Source of the DNA: Acidobacteriaceae bacterium
Lineage (GTDB): Bacteria > Acidobacteriota > Vicinamibacteria > Vicinamibacterales > CAVVIG01
Assembly: GCA_031274845.1 (NCBI GenBank)
Contig: JAISPN010000184.1
Location: 1-7,633 of the forward strand
Length of the DNA: 7,633 nucleotides
Direction of reading: 5' to 3'
The notes beneath the pieces were generated by a model. That model searched no databases. It was not told the origin of the DNA and worked only from the letters and a program-made list of their open reading frames with translations. The number at the start of each line of letters is the position of its first letter. Position 1 is the first letter of the stretch. Below, in pieces: positions 1 through 6,285 of this stretch. Position numbers and translations under genes: made by a program.

Positions 1-861
1 GAAAAAATCGTCCTGCGTCTGCTCGACCGGGACGCGCTGGTGCTCGACATGACGCGGCTCGGGTTTGAGCCGGAGCCGCTACGCGCGTTCGAGGCGGCCA
101 TCGCGCGGCCGTGGGGGATGGTGCTCGTCACCGGCCCGACGGGGAGCGGCAAGACGAGCACGCTCTACTCGTCGTTGTCGAAGGTGAATACGCCCGGGAC
201 CAACATCGTGACGGCGGAAGACCCGGTCGAGTTCAATCTCGCCGGCATCAATCAGGTGCAGGTCCGCGACAGCATCGGGCTCGATTTCGCCACGGCGCTT
301 CGGTCGTTTTTGCGTCAAGACCCGAACATCATTCTCGTCGGCGAAATCCGCGATCGCGAGACGGCGGAGATTGCCGTGAAGGCGGCGCTCACCGGTCATC
401 TGGTGCTCTCGACGCTGCACACCAACGACGCGCCGAGCACGATCGTCCGCTTGATGAACATGGGCATCGAGCCGTTTCTGGTGGCGAGTTCCGTACATCT
501 CATCTGCGCGCAACGTCTGGTCCGCCGGATCTGCACGCACTGCAAGACGCCGCATCCGCAGGCGCCGTCCGCGCTGGCGCAGGCAGGATTTGCGCCGGAC
601 GTCGCAAAGGTCGTCGTGCCGATGACGGGGCGCGGATGCGAGCGCTGTCACCACACGGGCTATCGCGGCCGCGTCGGTTTGTACGAAGTGATGGCGGTGA
701 CCGACACGCTGCGCGAGTTGATTCTGGCGGGCGCGTCTGGCGCGGAACTGCGGCGGACGGCGATCGACGAAGGGATGATCACCTTGCGTCAGAGCGGATT
801 GCGCAAGGTGCAGGACGGAGTGACGACCATCGAGGAGGTCGTGCGCGAAACGGTGAAGTAG
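1..861 (+). CDS. pilB: Type IV pilus extension ATPase PilB (C-terminal part, 5' end outside window)
   Basis: This is the cytoplasmic hexameric ATPase that powers pilus assembly by acting on PilC. The frame is open from base 1, so the N-terminal part lies upstream; 286 residues are visible. They begin in the stretch just before the nucleotide-binding core (EKIVLRLLDRD). Walker A is GPTGSGKTS at visible residues 45-53 (bases 133-159). The Asp box (TAEDPVEF) follows at about 71-78, Walker B (NIILVGEIRD) at about 109-118 and the His box (TGHLVLSTLHTND) at about 131-143. Two CxxC pairs (CTHC and CERC, cysteines at about 178, 181, 213 and 216) form the tetracysteine zinc site typical of PilB/GspE and absent from PilT. 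That site, together with the pilT and pilC neighbours, separates it from a retraction ATPase. A GspE-like type II secretion ATPase is possible by motif alone, but the gene order favours PilB. The stop is 16 bases before pilT. Confidence 0.95.
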   Translation, partial: EKIVLRLLDRDALVLDMTRLGFEPEPLRAFEAAIARPWGMVLVTGPTGSGKTSTLYSSLSKVNTPGTNIVTAEDPVEFNLAGINQVQVRDSIGLDFATALRSFLRQDPNIILVGEIRDRETAEIAVKAALTGHLVLSTLHTNDAPSTIVRLMNMGIEPFLVASSVHLICAQRLVRRICTHCKTPHPQAPSALAQAGFAPDVAKVVVPMTGRGCERCHHTGYRGRVGLYEVMAVTDTLRELILAGASGAELRRTAIDEGMITLRQSGLRKVQDGVTTIEEVVRETVK

Positions 862-877
862 CAACGGTGACGTAGCG

Positions 878-1975
878 ATGACGCTTCAGGAACTGCTTGA
901 AAAGACCGTTCTCTCGGAAGGCTCCGACCTCCACCTCACGACGAATACGCCGCCGCAGATTCGTGTACACGGTCACTTGCGGCGCCTGCCGCTGCCGGAG
1001 CTGACGCCGGCAGAGACCGAGCGGTTGATCTTCAGCGCGCTGACCGATCGTCAGCAGAGGCGCTTCGAGGAGACGCGCGAACTCGATTGCGCGTTTGCCG
1101 TCGCGGGGCTGGCGCGCTTTCGCTGTAACGTCTTCCGTCAACGTGGCGCGGTTGCTGCGGTCTACCGTCTGATTCCGGAGACGATCCGTTCCTTCGGCGA
1201 ACTTGGGTTGCCGCCGGTGCTGGCGACATTTGCCGAGCGTCCGCACGGGCTCGTCCTGGTAACCGGTCCGACCGGCAGCGGCAAGTCGACGACGCTGGCG
1301 GCGATGATCGACAAGATCAACACCGAGCGCGACAGCCACATCCTCACCGTTGAAGATCCGGTTGAATACCTCCACCCGCACAAGCGCTGCCTCGTCAACC
1401 AGCGCGAAGTGCACAGTGACACCCTCGGGTTCTCGCAGGCGTTGCGCGCGGCGCTTCGCGAAGATCCGGACATCGTCCTCATCGGCGAACTGCGCGATCT
1501 TGAAACCGTGGACGCGGCGCTCACGATCGCCGAGACCGGTCACCTGACGTTCGGCACGCTGCACACGAACTCGGCGGCGCAGACCATCAACCGCATCATC
1601 GATCTCTTTCCGGCCACCCAGCAGTCGCAGATCCGGAATCAGCTCTCGCTGGTGGTCGAGGGGATCGTGTGCCAGCAACTGCTGCCGAAGGCGGACGGCA
1701 CAGGGCGCGTCGCCTCGCTCGAGATCATGGTACCGACGCCCGCGATTCGAAATCTGATTCGCGACGGCAAGGTCCACCAGATCTACAGCGCCATGCAGAC
1801 AGGACAGGAGAAGCTCGGCATGCAGACGAGGAATCAGTCGCTGGCGACACTCTGCCAGAAACGTCTCATCACCGTCGATGTGGCGATGGCCGCCTCGTCA
1901 AGCAGAGACGAACTGCAAGAGATGCTCACGCGCGGCGCCGGTCTCGTCCCCGGCCGCGATCAGATATCACGGTAA
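878..1975 (+). CDS. pilT: Type IV pilus retraction ATPase PilT
   Basis: PilT is the hexameric ATPase that disassembles the pilus and drives retraction, twitching motility and DNA uptake. The product is 365 residues, a usual PilT length. The N-terminal PAS-like domain carries the family start 'GSDLHLTTNTPPQIRVHG' (about residues 15-32). Walker A is GPTGSGKST (130-138), the Asp box is TVEDPVEY (157-164), Walker B is DPDIVLIGELRD (196-207) and the His box is TGHLTFGTLHTNSA (220-233). The PilT hallmark AIRNLI, needed for retraction in studied homologues, is present at 289-294. There is no tetracysteine zinc site, which rules out PilB. The ATG at 878 has only a weak upstream purine stretch (GGTGA, 866-870), and translation may be partly coupled to pilB, 16 bases upstream. 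The C-terminal tail beyond about residue 345 is variable. PilU is a less likely alternative because AIRNLI is intact. Confidence 0.95.
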   Translation: MTLQELLEKTVLSEGSDLHLTTNTPPQIRVHGHLRRLPLPELTPAETERLIFSALTDRQQRRFEETRELDCAFAVAGLARFRCNVFRQRGAVAAVYRLIPETIRSFGELGLPPVLATFAERPHGLVLVTGPTGSGKSTTLAAMIDKINTERDSHILTVEDPVEYLHPHKRCLVNQREVHSDTLGFSQALRAALREDPDIVLIGELRDLETVDAALTIAETGHLTFGTLHTNSAAQTINRIIDLFPATQQSQIRNQLSLVVEGIVCQQLLPKADGTGRVASLEIMVPTPAIRNLIRDGKVHQIYSAMQTGQEKLGMQTRNQSLATLCQKRLITVDVAMAASSSRDELQEMLTRGAGLVPGRDQISR

Positions 1976-2000
1976 AGGGCTGACAGGTAAAGGGTAGTGA
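1971..2000 (+). repeat. Degenerate 15-bp tandem duplication spanning the pilT stop and pilC ribosome binding site
   Basis: The 9-base word GGTAAAGGG occurs at 1971-1979 and again at 1986-1994, exactly 15 bases apart; the two 15-base units match at 11 of 15 positions. The first copy contains the pilT stop (TAA, 1973-1975). The second contains a further TAA in the same frame (1988-1990) and supplies the Shine-Dalgarno-like AAAGGG for pilC. It looks like a small local duplication, and chance cannot be excluded. Confidence 0.5.
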
Positions 2001-3214
2001 TGGCGACATTTGCCTACTCAGGTCGTAGAAGAACCGGCGAGCGCGTGAACGGCGAGCGTGTGGCCGAGACGGCCCGGAGCGCCGTGGCCGCGCTTCGTGC
2101 CGAGCAGATCGTCGTCACGAAGATCGCGCCGGTGCGCACCAAGGCGGACGCGAAAGGCGCGCGCGGATCGCTCACGAAGAAGGTCGCGTCCAGAAACCTC
2201 GCGATCTTCACGCGTCAGTTCGCGGTGATGATCGATGCCGGTCTGCCGCTCGTCCAGTGTCTCGACATCCTGGGGCATCAGGAGGAGAATACGCATTTTT
2301 CAGCCGTCATCCTTGAGACGCGCCGCGACGTCGAGGCGGGCGCGTCGCTTGCCGATGCGATGAAGAAGCATCCGAACACCTTCGATGCGCTCTACACCAA
2401 CATGGTGGCGGCGGGCGAAGCGGGCGGCGTGCTCGACACGATGCTCACGCGTCTTGCGATCTACATCGAGAAAGCGGTCACGCTCGCGGGGCAGGTGCGG
2501 TCGGCGATGGTGTACCCGATCGCGGTTCTGACGATCGCGGTGCTGGTGGTGGCGGTCATTCTCTGGAAGGTCATTCCGACCTTCACCGAGATGTTTGCCA
2601 GTCTCGGCGCCGAACTCCCGCTCCCGACACGCCTCGTCATCGGGATGAGCCACATGCTGACGGCCTTCTTCCCGGTGATTGCCGCGGGCGTGCTGGCGCT
2701 CGTGGTGGCGTGCCGCGCGTACTACCGCACCAGCCGCGGACGTCGCGTGGTCGATCGGATGCTGTTGGCGCTGCCCATTCTTGGCGTGCTGCTGCGGAAG
2801 ATTGCCGTCGCGCGGTTCTGCCGCACGCTGGCGACGCTCCTCGGCTCGGGCGTGCCGATTCTCGACGGCCTGAATATCACCGCCCGGACGTCGGGCAATG
2901 CGATGGTCGAAGACGCGATTCTGTCCACGCGCCGCAGCATCGAGCGCGGCGAGACGATCGCGGCGCCGCTCCGGGAGACGAAAGTATTTCCGCCGATGGT
3001 GGTGCAGATGATTGGCGTCGGCGAAGCAACGGGCGCGCTGGATGTCATGCTCGCGAAGATCGCCGATTTCTACGAAGGCGAAGTGGACACGGCCGTTGCC
3101 GGTCTGCTGACGCTGCTCGAACCGGTCATGATCGCCATCCTTGGCCTCGTCGTCGGGGGCATCGTGGTGGCGATGTATCTGCCGATCTTCGATTTAATCG
3201 GCAAGCTGGCGTGA
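2000..3214 (+). CDS. pilC: Type IV pilus inner-membrane platform protein PilC
   Basis: PilC is the polytopic inner-membrane protein that couples PilB/PilT ATPase rotation to pilin insertion or removal. The product is 404 residues, normal for PilC/GspF. It has two GspF repeats, visible as paired motifs: FTRQFAVMIDAGLPLVQCL (about 70-88) matches FCRTLATLLGSGVPILDGL (about 273-291), and MVAAGEAGGVLDTML (135-149) matches MIGVGEATGALDVML (337-351). Hydrophobic segments lie at about 171-192, 219-241 and 371-396, the three-helix pattern of the family. I chose ATG 2000 because AAAGGG at 1989-1994 lies five bases upstream. A GTG at 1997, in frame, would add one residue and sits too close to that site. 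It follows pilT by 24 bases and completes the pilBTC operon. A type II secretion GspF is the only realistic alternative, and the context argues against it. Confidence 0.95.
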   Translation: MATFAYSGRRRTGERVNGERVAETARSAVAALRAEQIVVTKIAPVRTKADAKGARGSLTKKVASRNLAIFTRQFAVMIDAGLPLVQCLDILGHQEENTHFSAVILETRRDVEAGASLADAMKKHPNTFDALYTNMVAAGEAGGVLDTMLTRLAIYIEKAVTLAGQVRSAMVYPIAVLTIAVLVVAVILWKVIPTFTEMFASLGAELPLPTRLVIGMSHMLTAFFPVIAAGVLALVVACRAYYRTSRGRRVVDRMLLALPILGVLLRKIAVARFCRTLATLLGSGVPILDGLNITARTSGNAMVEDAILSTRRSIERGETIAAPLRETKVFPPMVVQMIGVGEATGALDVMLAKIADFYEGEVDTAVAGLLTLLEPVMIAILGLVVGGIVVAMYLPIFDLIGKLA

Positions 3215-3240
3215 ACGCGCGAGACGTCAAGGCGCGTCAC
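3211..3240. repeat. Imperfect inverted repeat at the end of pilC
   Basis: The left arm GTGA-A-CGCGC (3211-3220) can pair with GCGCG-TCAC (3232-3240), giving nine base pairs with one bulged A. The 11-base loop contains the palindrome GACGTC (3223-3228). The left arm overlaps the pilC stop codon. There is no T tract after it (GATCCGCGCG follows), so it is not a standard intrinsic terminator. It could be a weak or factor-assisted terminator, an mRNA 3'-end stabiliser, or a protein site lying about 190 bases upstream of the predicted pilA transcription start. None of these can be decided from sequence. Confidence 0.35.
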
Positions 3241-3387
3241 GATCCGCGCGTGGCCAAAATCTGGCGAGGTCATGCCGGTGGTGCATGTCAAAGACTAGCG
3301 ATGCGCCACGGTGCCCGTTTGTGCGGTGTGACGCCAAACTGTAGAATCGAAAATCGCTTACAGCGTCAAGAGCGCGGTGTCACGGCG

Positions 3388-3403
3388 TGGCATCGCGGTT
3401 GCT
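3388..3403 (+). promoter_or_regulatory. Sigma-54 (-24/-12) promoter of pilA
   Basis: The sequence TGGCAT-CGCGG-TTGCT matches the sigma-54 consensus TGGCAC-N5-TTGCW at every position except the sixth base. The key GG (3389-3390) and GC (3401-3402) are separated by the required 10 bases. Transcription would start near 3413-3415, leaving a leader of about 23 bases that holds the pilA ribosome binding site. Sigma-54 control of pilA through the PilS/PilR two-component system is established in Pseudomonas, Myxococcus and Geobacter. Such a promoter needs an enhancer-binding protein; I cannot identify its upstream sites with confidence. Confidence 0.75.
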
Positions 3404-3422
3404 CACGAGGGAGAGCAACGCG

Positions 3423-3428
3423 AAGGAG
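3423..3428 (+). promoter_or_regulatory. Ribosome binding site of pilA
   Basis: AAGGAG lies eight bases before ATG 3437. It fixes that ATG as the start rather than the in-frame GTG at 3377, which would place about 20 extra residues before the prepilin leader. It is the strongest Shine-Dalgarno sequence in the window, fitting a highly expressed subunit. Confidence 0.8.
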
Positions 3429-3436
3429 TGTGTGCA

Positions 3437-4006
3437 ATGAAAATACGTGACGCGAACGGTTTCACCCTCATCGAGCTGCTGATTGTCGTGGCGATCATCA
3501 GCATCATCGCCGCCATTGCCGTCCCCGGCCTGCTTGCCGCCCGGATGTCGGGCAACGAGACGTCGGCCATCGGGTCGCTGCGCGCGATCAACGCGGCGCA
3601 AACGACCTATTCGTCAAGCTGCGCGCTCGGCAACTACGCGCCGAACCTTGCCGATCTGCTCAAGCTGCCGCCGAACAGCACCGTGGCCTTCATCAGCCCG
3701 GATCTCGATCCGGCACAAAATCCGGCCAGCAACGGTGGTGTGAACAAGAGCGGCTACATGGTCCTCGTCGGACCGGGCACCGTGACGACGAGCCCCGTGG
3801 CGGCCGCCAAGTTGTGCATTACCGGTGGGAGCGACGCGCTGCCGACCTACTACGGCGAGGCGGAACCGACGGCGGTCGGTTCAACGGGCCGCCGTTCGTT
3901 CGGGACCGACAATCGCGCGACGATCTTTCAGGATCAAACGGGTGGCTCGTGGGATGCGGCGCGTGTCGCGGCAGCCCCGACGGCCACGACCCCGGCGCTC
4001 CAGTAA
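3437..4006 (+). CDS. pilA: Type IV major pilin PilA (prepilin)
   Basis: This is the structural subunit of the pilus fibre, 189 residues as prepilin. A short charged leader (MKIRDANG) ends in the Gly recognised by the prepilin peptidase PilD. The mature protein begins FTLIELLIVVAI, with Phe at +1 and the conserved Glu at +5. The hydrophobic helix runs to about residue 35 and continues as an amphipathic helix (about 36-58). The globular part has only two cysteines, C62 and C127, which could form one disulfide. A 'GRRSFGTDNRATIFQD' stretch (151-166) resembles the late strand of acidobacterial and deltaproteobacterial pilins. The last 15 or so residues are rich in Ala, Pro and Thr. It is preceded by a sigma-54 promoter and a strong ribosome binding site. 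Its position after pilBTC and its full-size globular domain support the major pilin, although a minor pilin cannot be excluded. Confidence 0.9.
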   Translation: MKIRDANGFTLIELLIVVAIISIIAAIAVPGLLAARMSGNETSAIGSLRAINAAQTTYSSSCALGNYAPNLADLLKLPPNSTVAFISPDLDPAQNPASNGGVNKSGYMVLVGPGTVTTSPVAAAKLCITGGSDALPTYYGEAEPTAVGSTGRRSFGTDNRATIFQDQTGGSWDAARVAAAPTATTPALQ

Positions 4007-4040
4007 GCCAGCGCGGTTTCGCCGGGATACGTATGTCCGC

Positions 4041-4081
4041 GGGCAGGATGTCTTTTGCGGGCATCCTCTCGCGCTTTGCCC
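4041..4081 (+). terminator. Possible hairpin downstream of pilA
   Basis: AGGATG (4045-4050) can pair with CATCCT (4062-4067) across an 11-base loop. GGGC (4041-4044) could also pair with GCCC (4078-4081) around it. No clear T run follows, so any termination role for pilA is tentative. The outer arm overlaps the candidate -35 of the next gene. Confidence 0.25.
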
Positions 4082-4103
4082 GGCGCTCGGGCTGACATAT
4101 AGT
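4076..4103 (+). promoter_or_regulatory. Candidate housekeeping promoter for the VKOR-fusion operon, giving a leaderless mRNA
   Basis: A -10-like TATAGT lies at 4098-4103 and a -35-like TTGCCC (4 of 6 bases matching TTGACA) at 4076-4081, with a 16-base spacer. Transcription would begin seven to eight bases after the -10, at about 4110-4111, which is the A of the ATG. No Shine-Dalgarno sequence lies before that ATG (the bases are AGTCCTCGTC), in line with leaderless translation. A GCCCG/CGGGC hairpin (4078-4092) lies within the -35/spacer region. Confidence 0.45.
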
Positions 4104-4110
4104 CCTCGTC

Positions 4111-5322
4111 ATGAGCAAGAACGCGGCACGCATTGCCCTGGTGGCCTCGATTGTGGGGTTGAGCGCCTCTGTGGCGGCGGCCTGGGTCCACTATCACATC
4201 CTCGCGGACCCGGCGTACACCAGCTTTTGCGACGTCAACGCGACGGTGAACTGTTCGAACCTCTATTCGAGTCAATACGGCACGTTCTCTGGCGTGCCGG
4301 TCGCGATCTTCGGCGCGATCTGGTTTGCGTGGGCGGCGCTGCTGTCGATAGCCGCGACGAGCGCGCGTCAAGGTGTCAGCGAGAGCGTGCCCGGGTATCT
4401 CTTTGCCGGATCGACCATCGCGCTCGCGGCGGTGCTCTATCTGGGCTACGCCTCGCTCTTTCTCATGAAGCAGGTCTGTCCGCTCTGCGTGATCACTTAT
4501 GCCGCCGTGATCACGCTGTTCCTTATTTCTGGTGCGGTGACTTCTGTGCCTATGGCTTCGCTGCCCCGACGTGCTGCATACGATTTGAAAGTGCTCTTCT
4601 CGACGCCAATCGCGCTCATCCTCGCGCTGGTCTGGATTGGTGGATCGGCAACGACGCTCGCGTTTTTCCCGCGGCCGGTGACGTTGGCTGAGGCGGCCGC
4701 CACCGCGGCAGCCGCGCCAGCCGCCGCGCCGGCGTCGGCCGCGCAAGGCCGTTCCGAACTGGAACGCTTCATGGCGACGCAGCCGCGCGTGCCGCTCGTC
4801 GTGGCGAGCGAAGGCGCGAAGGTGCTGATCGTCAAGTTCAACGACTTCCAGTGCCCGGCGTGCTCGCAGTCGTATCTCGCCTACAAGCCGATTCTGGCGA
4901 AGTACGCCGCGTCGAATCCGGGCGCCGTGAAGCTCGTGCTCAAGGATTACCCGCTCAGCATGCGGTGCAATCCGACGATGCAGACCGAGCTGCACAGCGC
5001 GGCGTGCGAAGCGGCGGTCGCCGTCCGTCTGGCGCGCGAGCACAATCGCGGCGATCAGATGGAAGAGTGGCTCTACACCCATCAAAGCGAGATGACGCCA
5101 GTCAAGGTGAAGGAGATGGCGCGCGAGGTCGGGTTGGTTACCGACTTCGACGCTCGCTACGAGGCGACGATTGCGCTCGTCAAAGGCGATATCTCGCTCG
5201 GGCAGAGCCTGAAGGTGTCGTCGACGCCTACTTTCTACATCAACGGCGTGAAGATCGAAGGCGCGTGGCAGCCGCAGTTCTTCGATCAGGCGATCGCCTA
5301 CGAACTGCAGCACGCGCAGTAA
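4111..5322 (+). CDS. Vitamin K epoxide reductase (VKOR)-DsbA-like thioredoxin fusion, disulfide bond formation
   Basis: This 403-residue fusion is predicted to make disulfides in periplasmic proteins and pass the electrons to quinone, combining the roles of DsbB and DsbA. The N-terminal VKOR domain (about 5-185) has membrane helices at about 7-27, 62-82, 98-118, 125-145 and 165-186. Its loop cysteines are C40 and C48, and the quinone-side CPLC motif is C123/C126. An Ala/Pro-rich linker (about 193-212) leads to the thioredoxin-fold domain (about 215-403), with active-site CPAC (C248/C251) and the cis-proline loop 'SSTPTFYINGV' (P373). Two further cysteines, C286 and C299, lie in its helical insert. 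Bacterial VKOR-thioredoxin fusions are established in cyanobacteria and other phyla. The gene starts 104 bases after pilA and ends nine bases before the ABC ATPase gene. The start has no ribosome binding site (see the leaderless promoter). The substrates are not evident; the neighbouring pilin is a candidate. Confidence 0.92.
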   Translation: MSKNAARIALVASIVGLSASVAAAWVHYHILADPAYTSFCDVNATVNCSNLYSSQYGTFSGVPVAIFGAIWFAWAALLSIAATSARQGVSESVPGYLFAGSTIALAAVLYLGYASLFLMKQVCPLCVITYAAVITLFLISGAVTSVPMASLPRRAAYDLKVLFSTPIALILALVWIGGSATTLAFFPRPVTLAEAAATAAAAPAAAPASAAQGRSELERFMATQPRVPLVVASEGAKVLIVKFNDFQCPACSQSYLAYKPILAKYAASNPGAVKLVLKDYPLSMRCNPTMQTELHSAACEAAVAVRLAREHNRGDQMEEWLYTHQSEMTPVKVKEMAREVGLVTDFDARYEATIALVKGDISLGQSLKVSSTPTFYINGVKIEGAWQPQFFDQAIAYELQHAQ

Positions 5323-5331
5323 ACACCGAGG

Positions 5332-6285
5332 ATGGCAGCGGCGCTGGCGACCGACGACCTGACGAAGGACTACCGCGTCGGGTTTTGGCGCACGCGCCCC
5401 TATCGCGCGCTGGACGCCCTCACGCTGCAAGTGCAGCCGGGCGAGGTGTTCGGCTTCCTCGGTCCAAACGGCGCCGGAAAAACAACCACCCTCAAGATCC
5501 TGATGGGGCTGGTATTTCCCACGAGCGGACGCGCCGAGATGTTCGGCCGTCCGGTGGGCGATCTCCACGTCAAGCGGCGCCTCGGCTACCTTCCGGAACA
5601 GCCTTACTTCTACGACTACCTGACCGCCGAGGAACTGCTGATCTATTTTGCCGGGCTGTTCGGCTATCGCGGCGCCGACCGGCGCGCGCGCGCGTCGGCC
5701 GTGCTCGACGAGGTGGAGATCGGCGCTGAACGGCGCAGGCCGCTCCGCACGTTTTCCAAAGGGATGCTGCAACGCGTCGGCATCGCGCAGGCGCTCGTCA
5801 ACGATCCGGAACTCGTCATCCTCGACGAGCCGATGTCTGGGCTCGACCCACTCGGCCGCCGCGCGGTCCGCGCGCTGATTCTGGCCTTGCGCGATCGGGG
5901 CAGCACCGTCTTCTTCAGCTCGCATGTGCTGAGCGATGCCGAAGCGCTCTGCAGCCGCGTGGCGATTCTGGCGCGCGGCCGTCTGGTGACCGAAGGACGG
6001 CTTGCCGAGATGCTCGAATTTCAAGTGCGCGGCTGGGATGTCGTCGTTGCGGGTGTCACGCCCGCGCTGCAGGCGGCGCTTGCCGCCAGAGCAACGAGGA
6101 TGACCGCCATCGGCGACGGCCGGTGTGCCGTTGAACTGCCGTCCATGTATTCGCCTGAGACGATCGCGGCGGATGTCGCGTCGGCTGGCGCGTCGATCGT
6201 GTCGATCAATCCGATTCGCGCCACGCTCGAAGACCTGTTCGTTCAGCAGGTCGCTGACGCCGCGCGTCAGGTGGAGCGGCGATGA
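5332..6285 (+). CDS. ABC transporter ATP-binding protein (ABC-2 exporter type)
   Basis: This 317-residue protein is the cytoplasmic ATPase of an ABC-2 type transporter. Walker A is GPNGAGKTT (44-52) and the Q-loop Gln lies in LPEQ (87-90). The signature is FSKGMLQRV (141-149), a form common in the CcmA/NatA-like subfamily in place of LSGGQ. Walker B is [13 protein letters not shown] (161-173) and the switch His is in SSHVLSDAE (196-204). A C-terminal domain of about 100 residues after the ATPase core ends '[13 protein letters not shown]', the usual tail of this subfamily (DUF4162-like). ATG 5332 follows the VKOR fusion stop by nine bases; GAGG abuts it directly, too close for a normal ribosome binding site, so coupling to the upstream gene is likely. 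The stop overlaps the permease start by four bases (ATGA). The substrate cannot be told from the sequence. Confidence 0.93.
   Translation: MAAALATDDLTKDYRVGFWRTRPYRALDALTLQVQPGEVFGFLGPNGAGKTTTLKILMGLVFPTSGRAEMFGRPVGDLHVKRRLGYLPEQPYFYDYLTAEELLIYFAGLFGYRGADRRARASAVLDEVEIGAERRRPLRTFSKGMLQRVGIAQALVNDPELVILDEPMSGLDPLGRRAVRALILALRDRGSTVFFSSHVLSDAEALCSRVAILARGRLVTEGRLAEMLEFQVRGWDVVVAGVTPALQAALAARATRMTAIGDGRCAVELPSMYSPETIAADVASAGASIVSINPIRATLEDLFVQQVADAARQVERR

Noticed and set aside
779..1777. A 332-codon open frame on the minus strand opposite pilT
   Set aside because: It mirrors the well-supported pilT coding sequence, has no recognisable motif and has the same Arg-rich shadow composition.
1..1975. 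Possible recent duplication of the two adjacent ATPase genes
   Set aside because: pilB and pilT are ancient paralogues that sit side by side in many genomes; their differing motifs (zinc cysteines versus AIRNLI) show no recent duplication.
1997..1999. GTG start for pilC one codon before the ATG
   Set aside because: The AAAGGG site ends only two bases before it, whereas ATG 2000 has a workable five-base spacing.
3319..3347. Sigma-70-like promoter (TTGTGC, 17-base spacer, TAGAAT) upstream of pilA
   Set aside because: The -10 matches five of six bases but the -35 only three. The sigma-54 site downstream fits better in sequence and position. It may be a secondary promoter, but I would not annotate it.
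3377..3436. Upstream GTG start for pilA, adding about 20 residues
   Set aside because: It would precede the sigma-54 promoter's predicted start site and put extra residues before a short, normal prepilin leader. The ATG at 3437 has an ideal AAGGAG.
3825..4691. A 288-codon + strand frame overlapping pilA and the VKOR gene
   Set aside because: It is out of frame with two genes that show clear family signatures, and its product is low-complexity and Arg-rich.
3934..6024. A 696-codon open frame on the minus strand
   Set aside because: It lies opposite pilA's end, the VKOR fusion and the ABC ATPase, all of which have strong family motifs. Its translation is rich in Arg, His and Glu without recognisable domains, as expected for the complement of G+C-rich genes with biased third positions.
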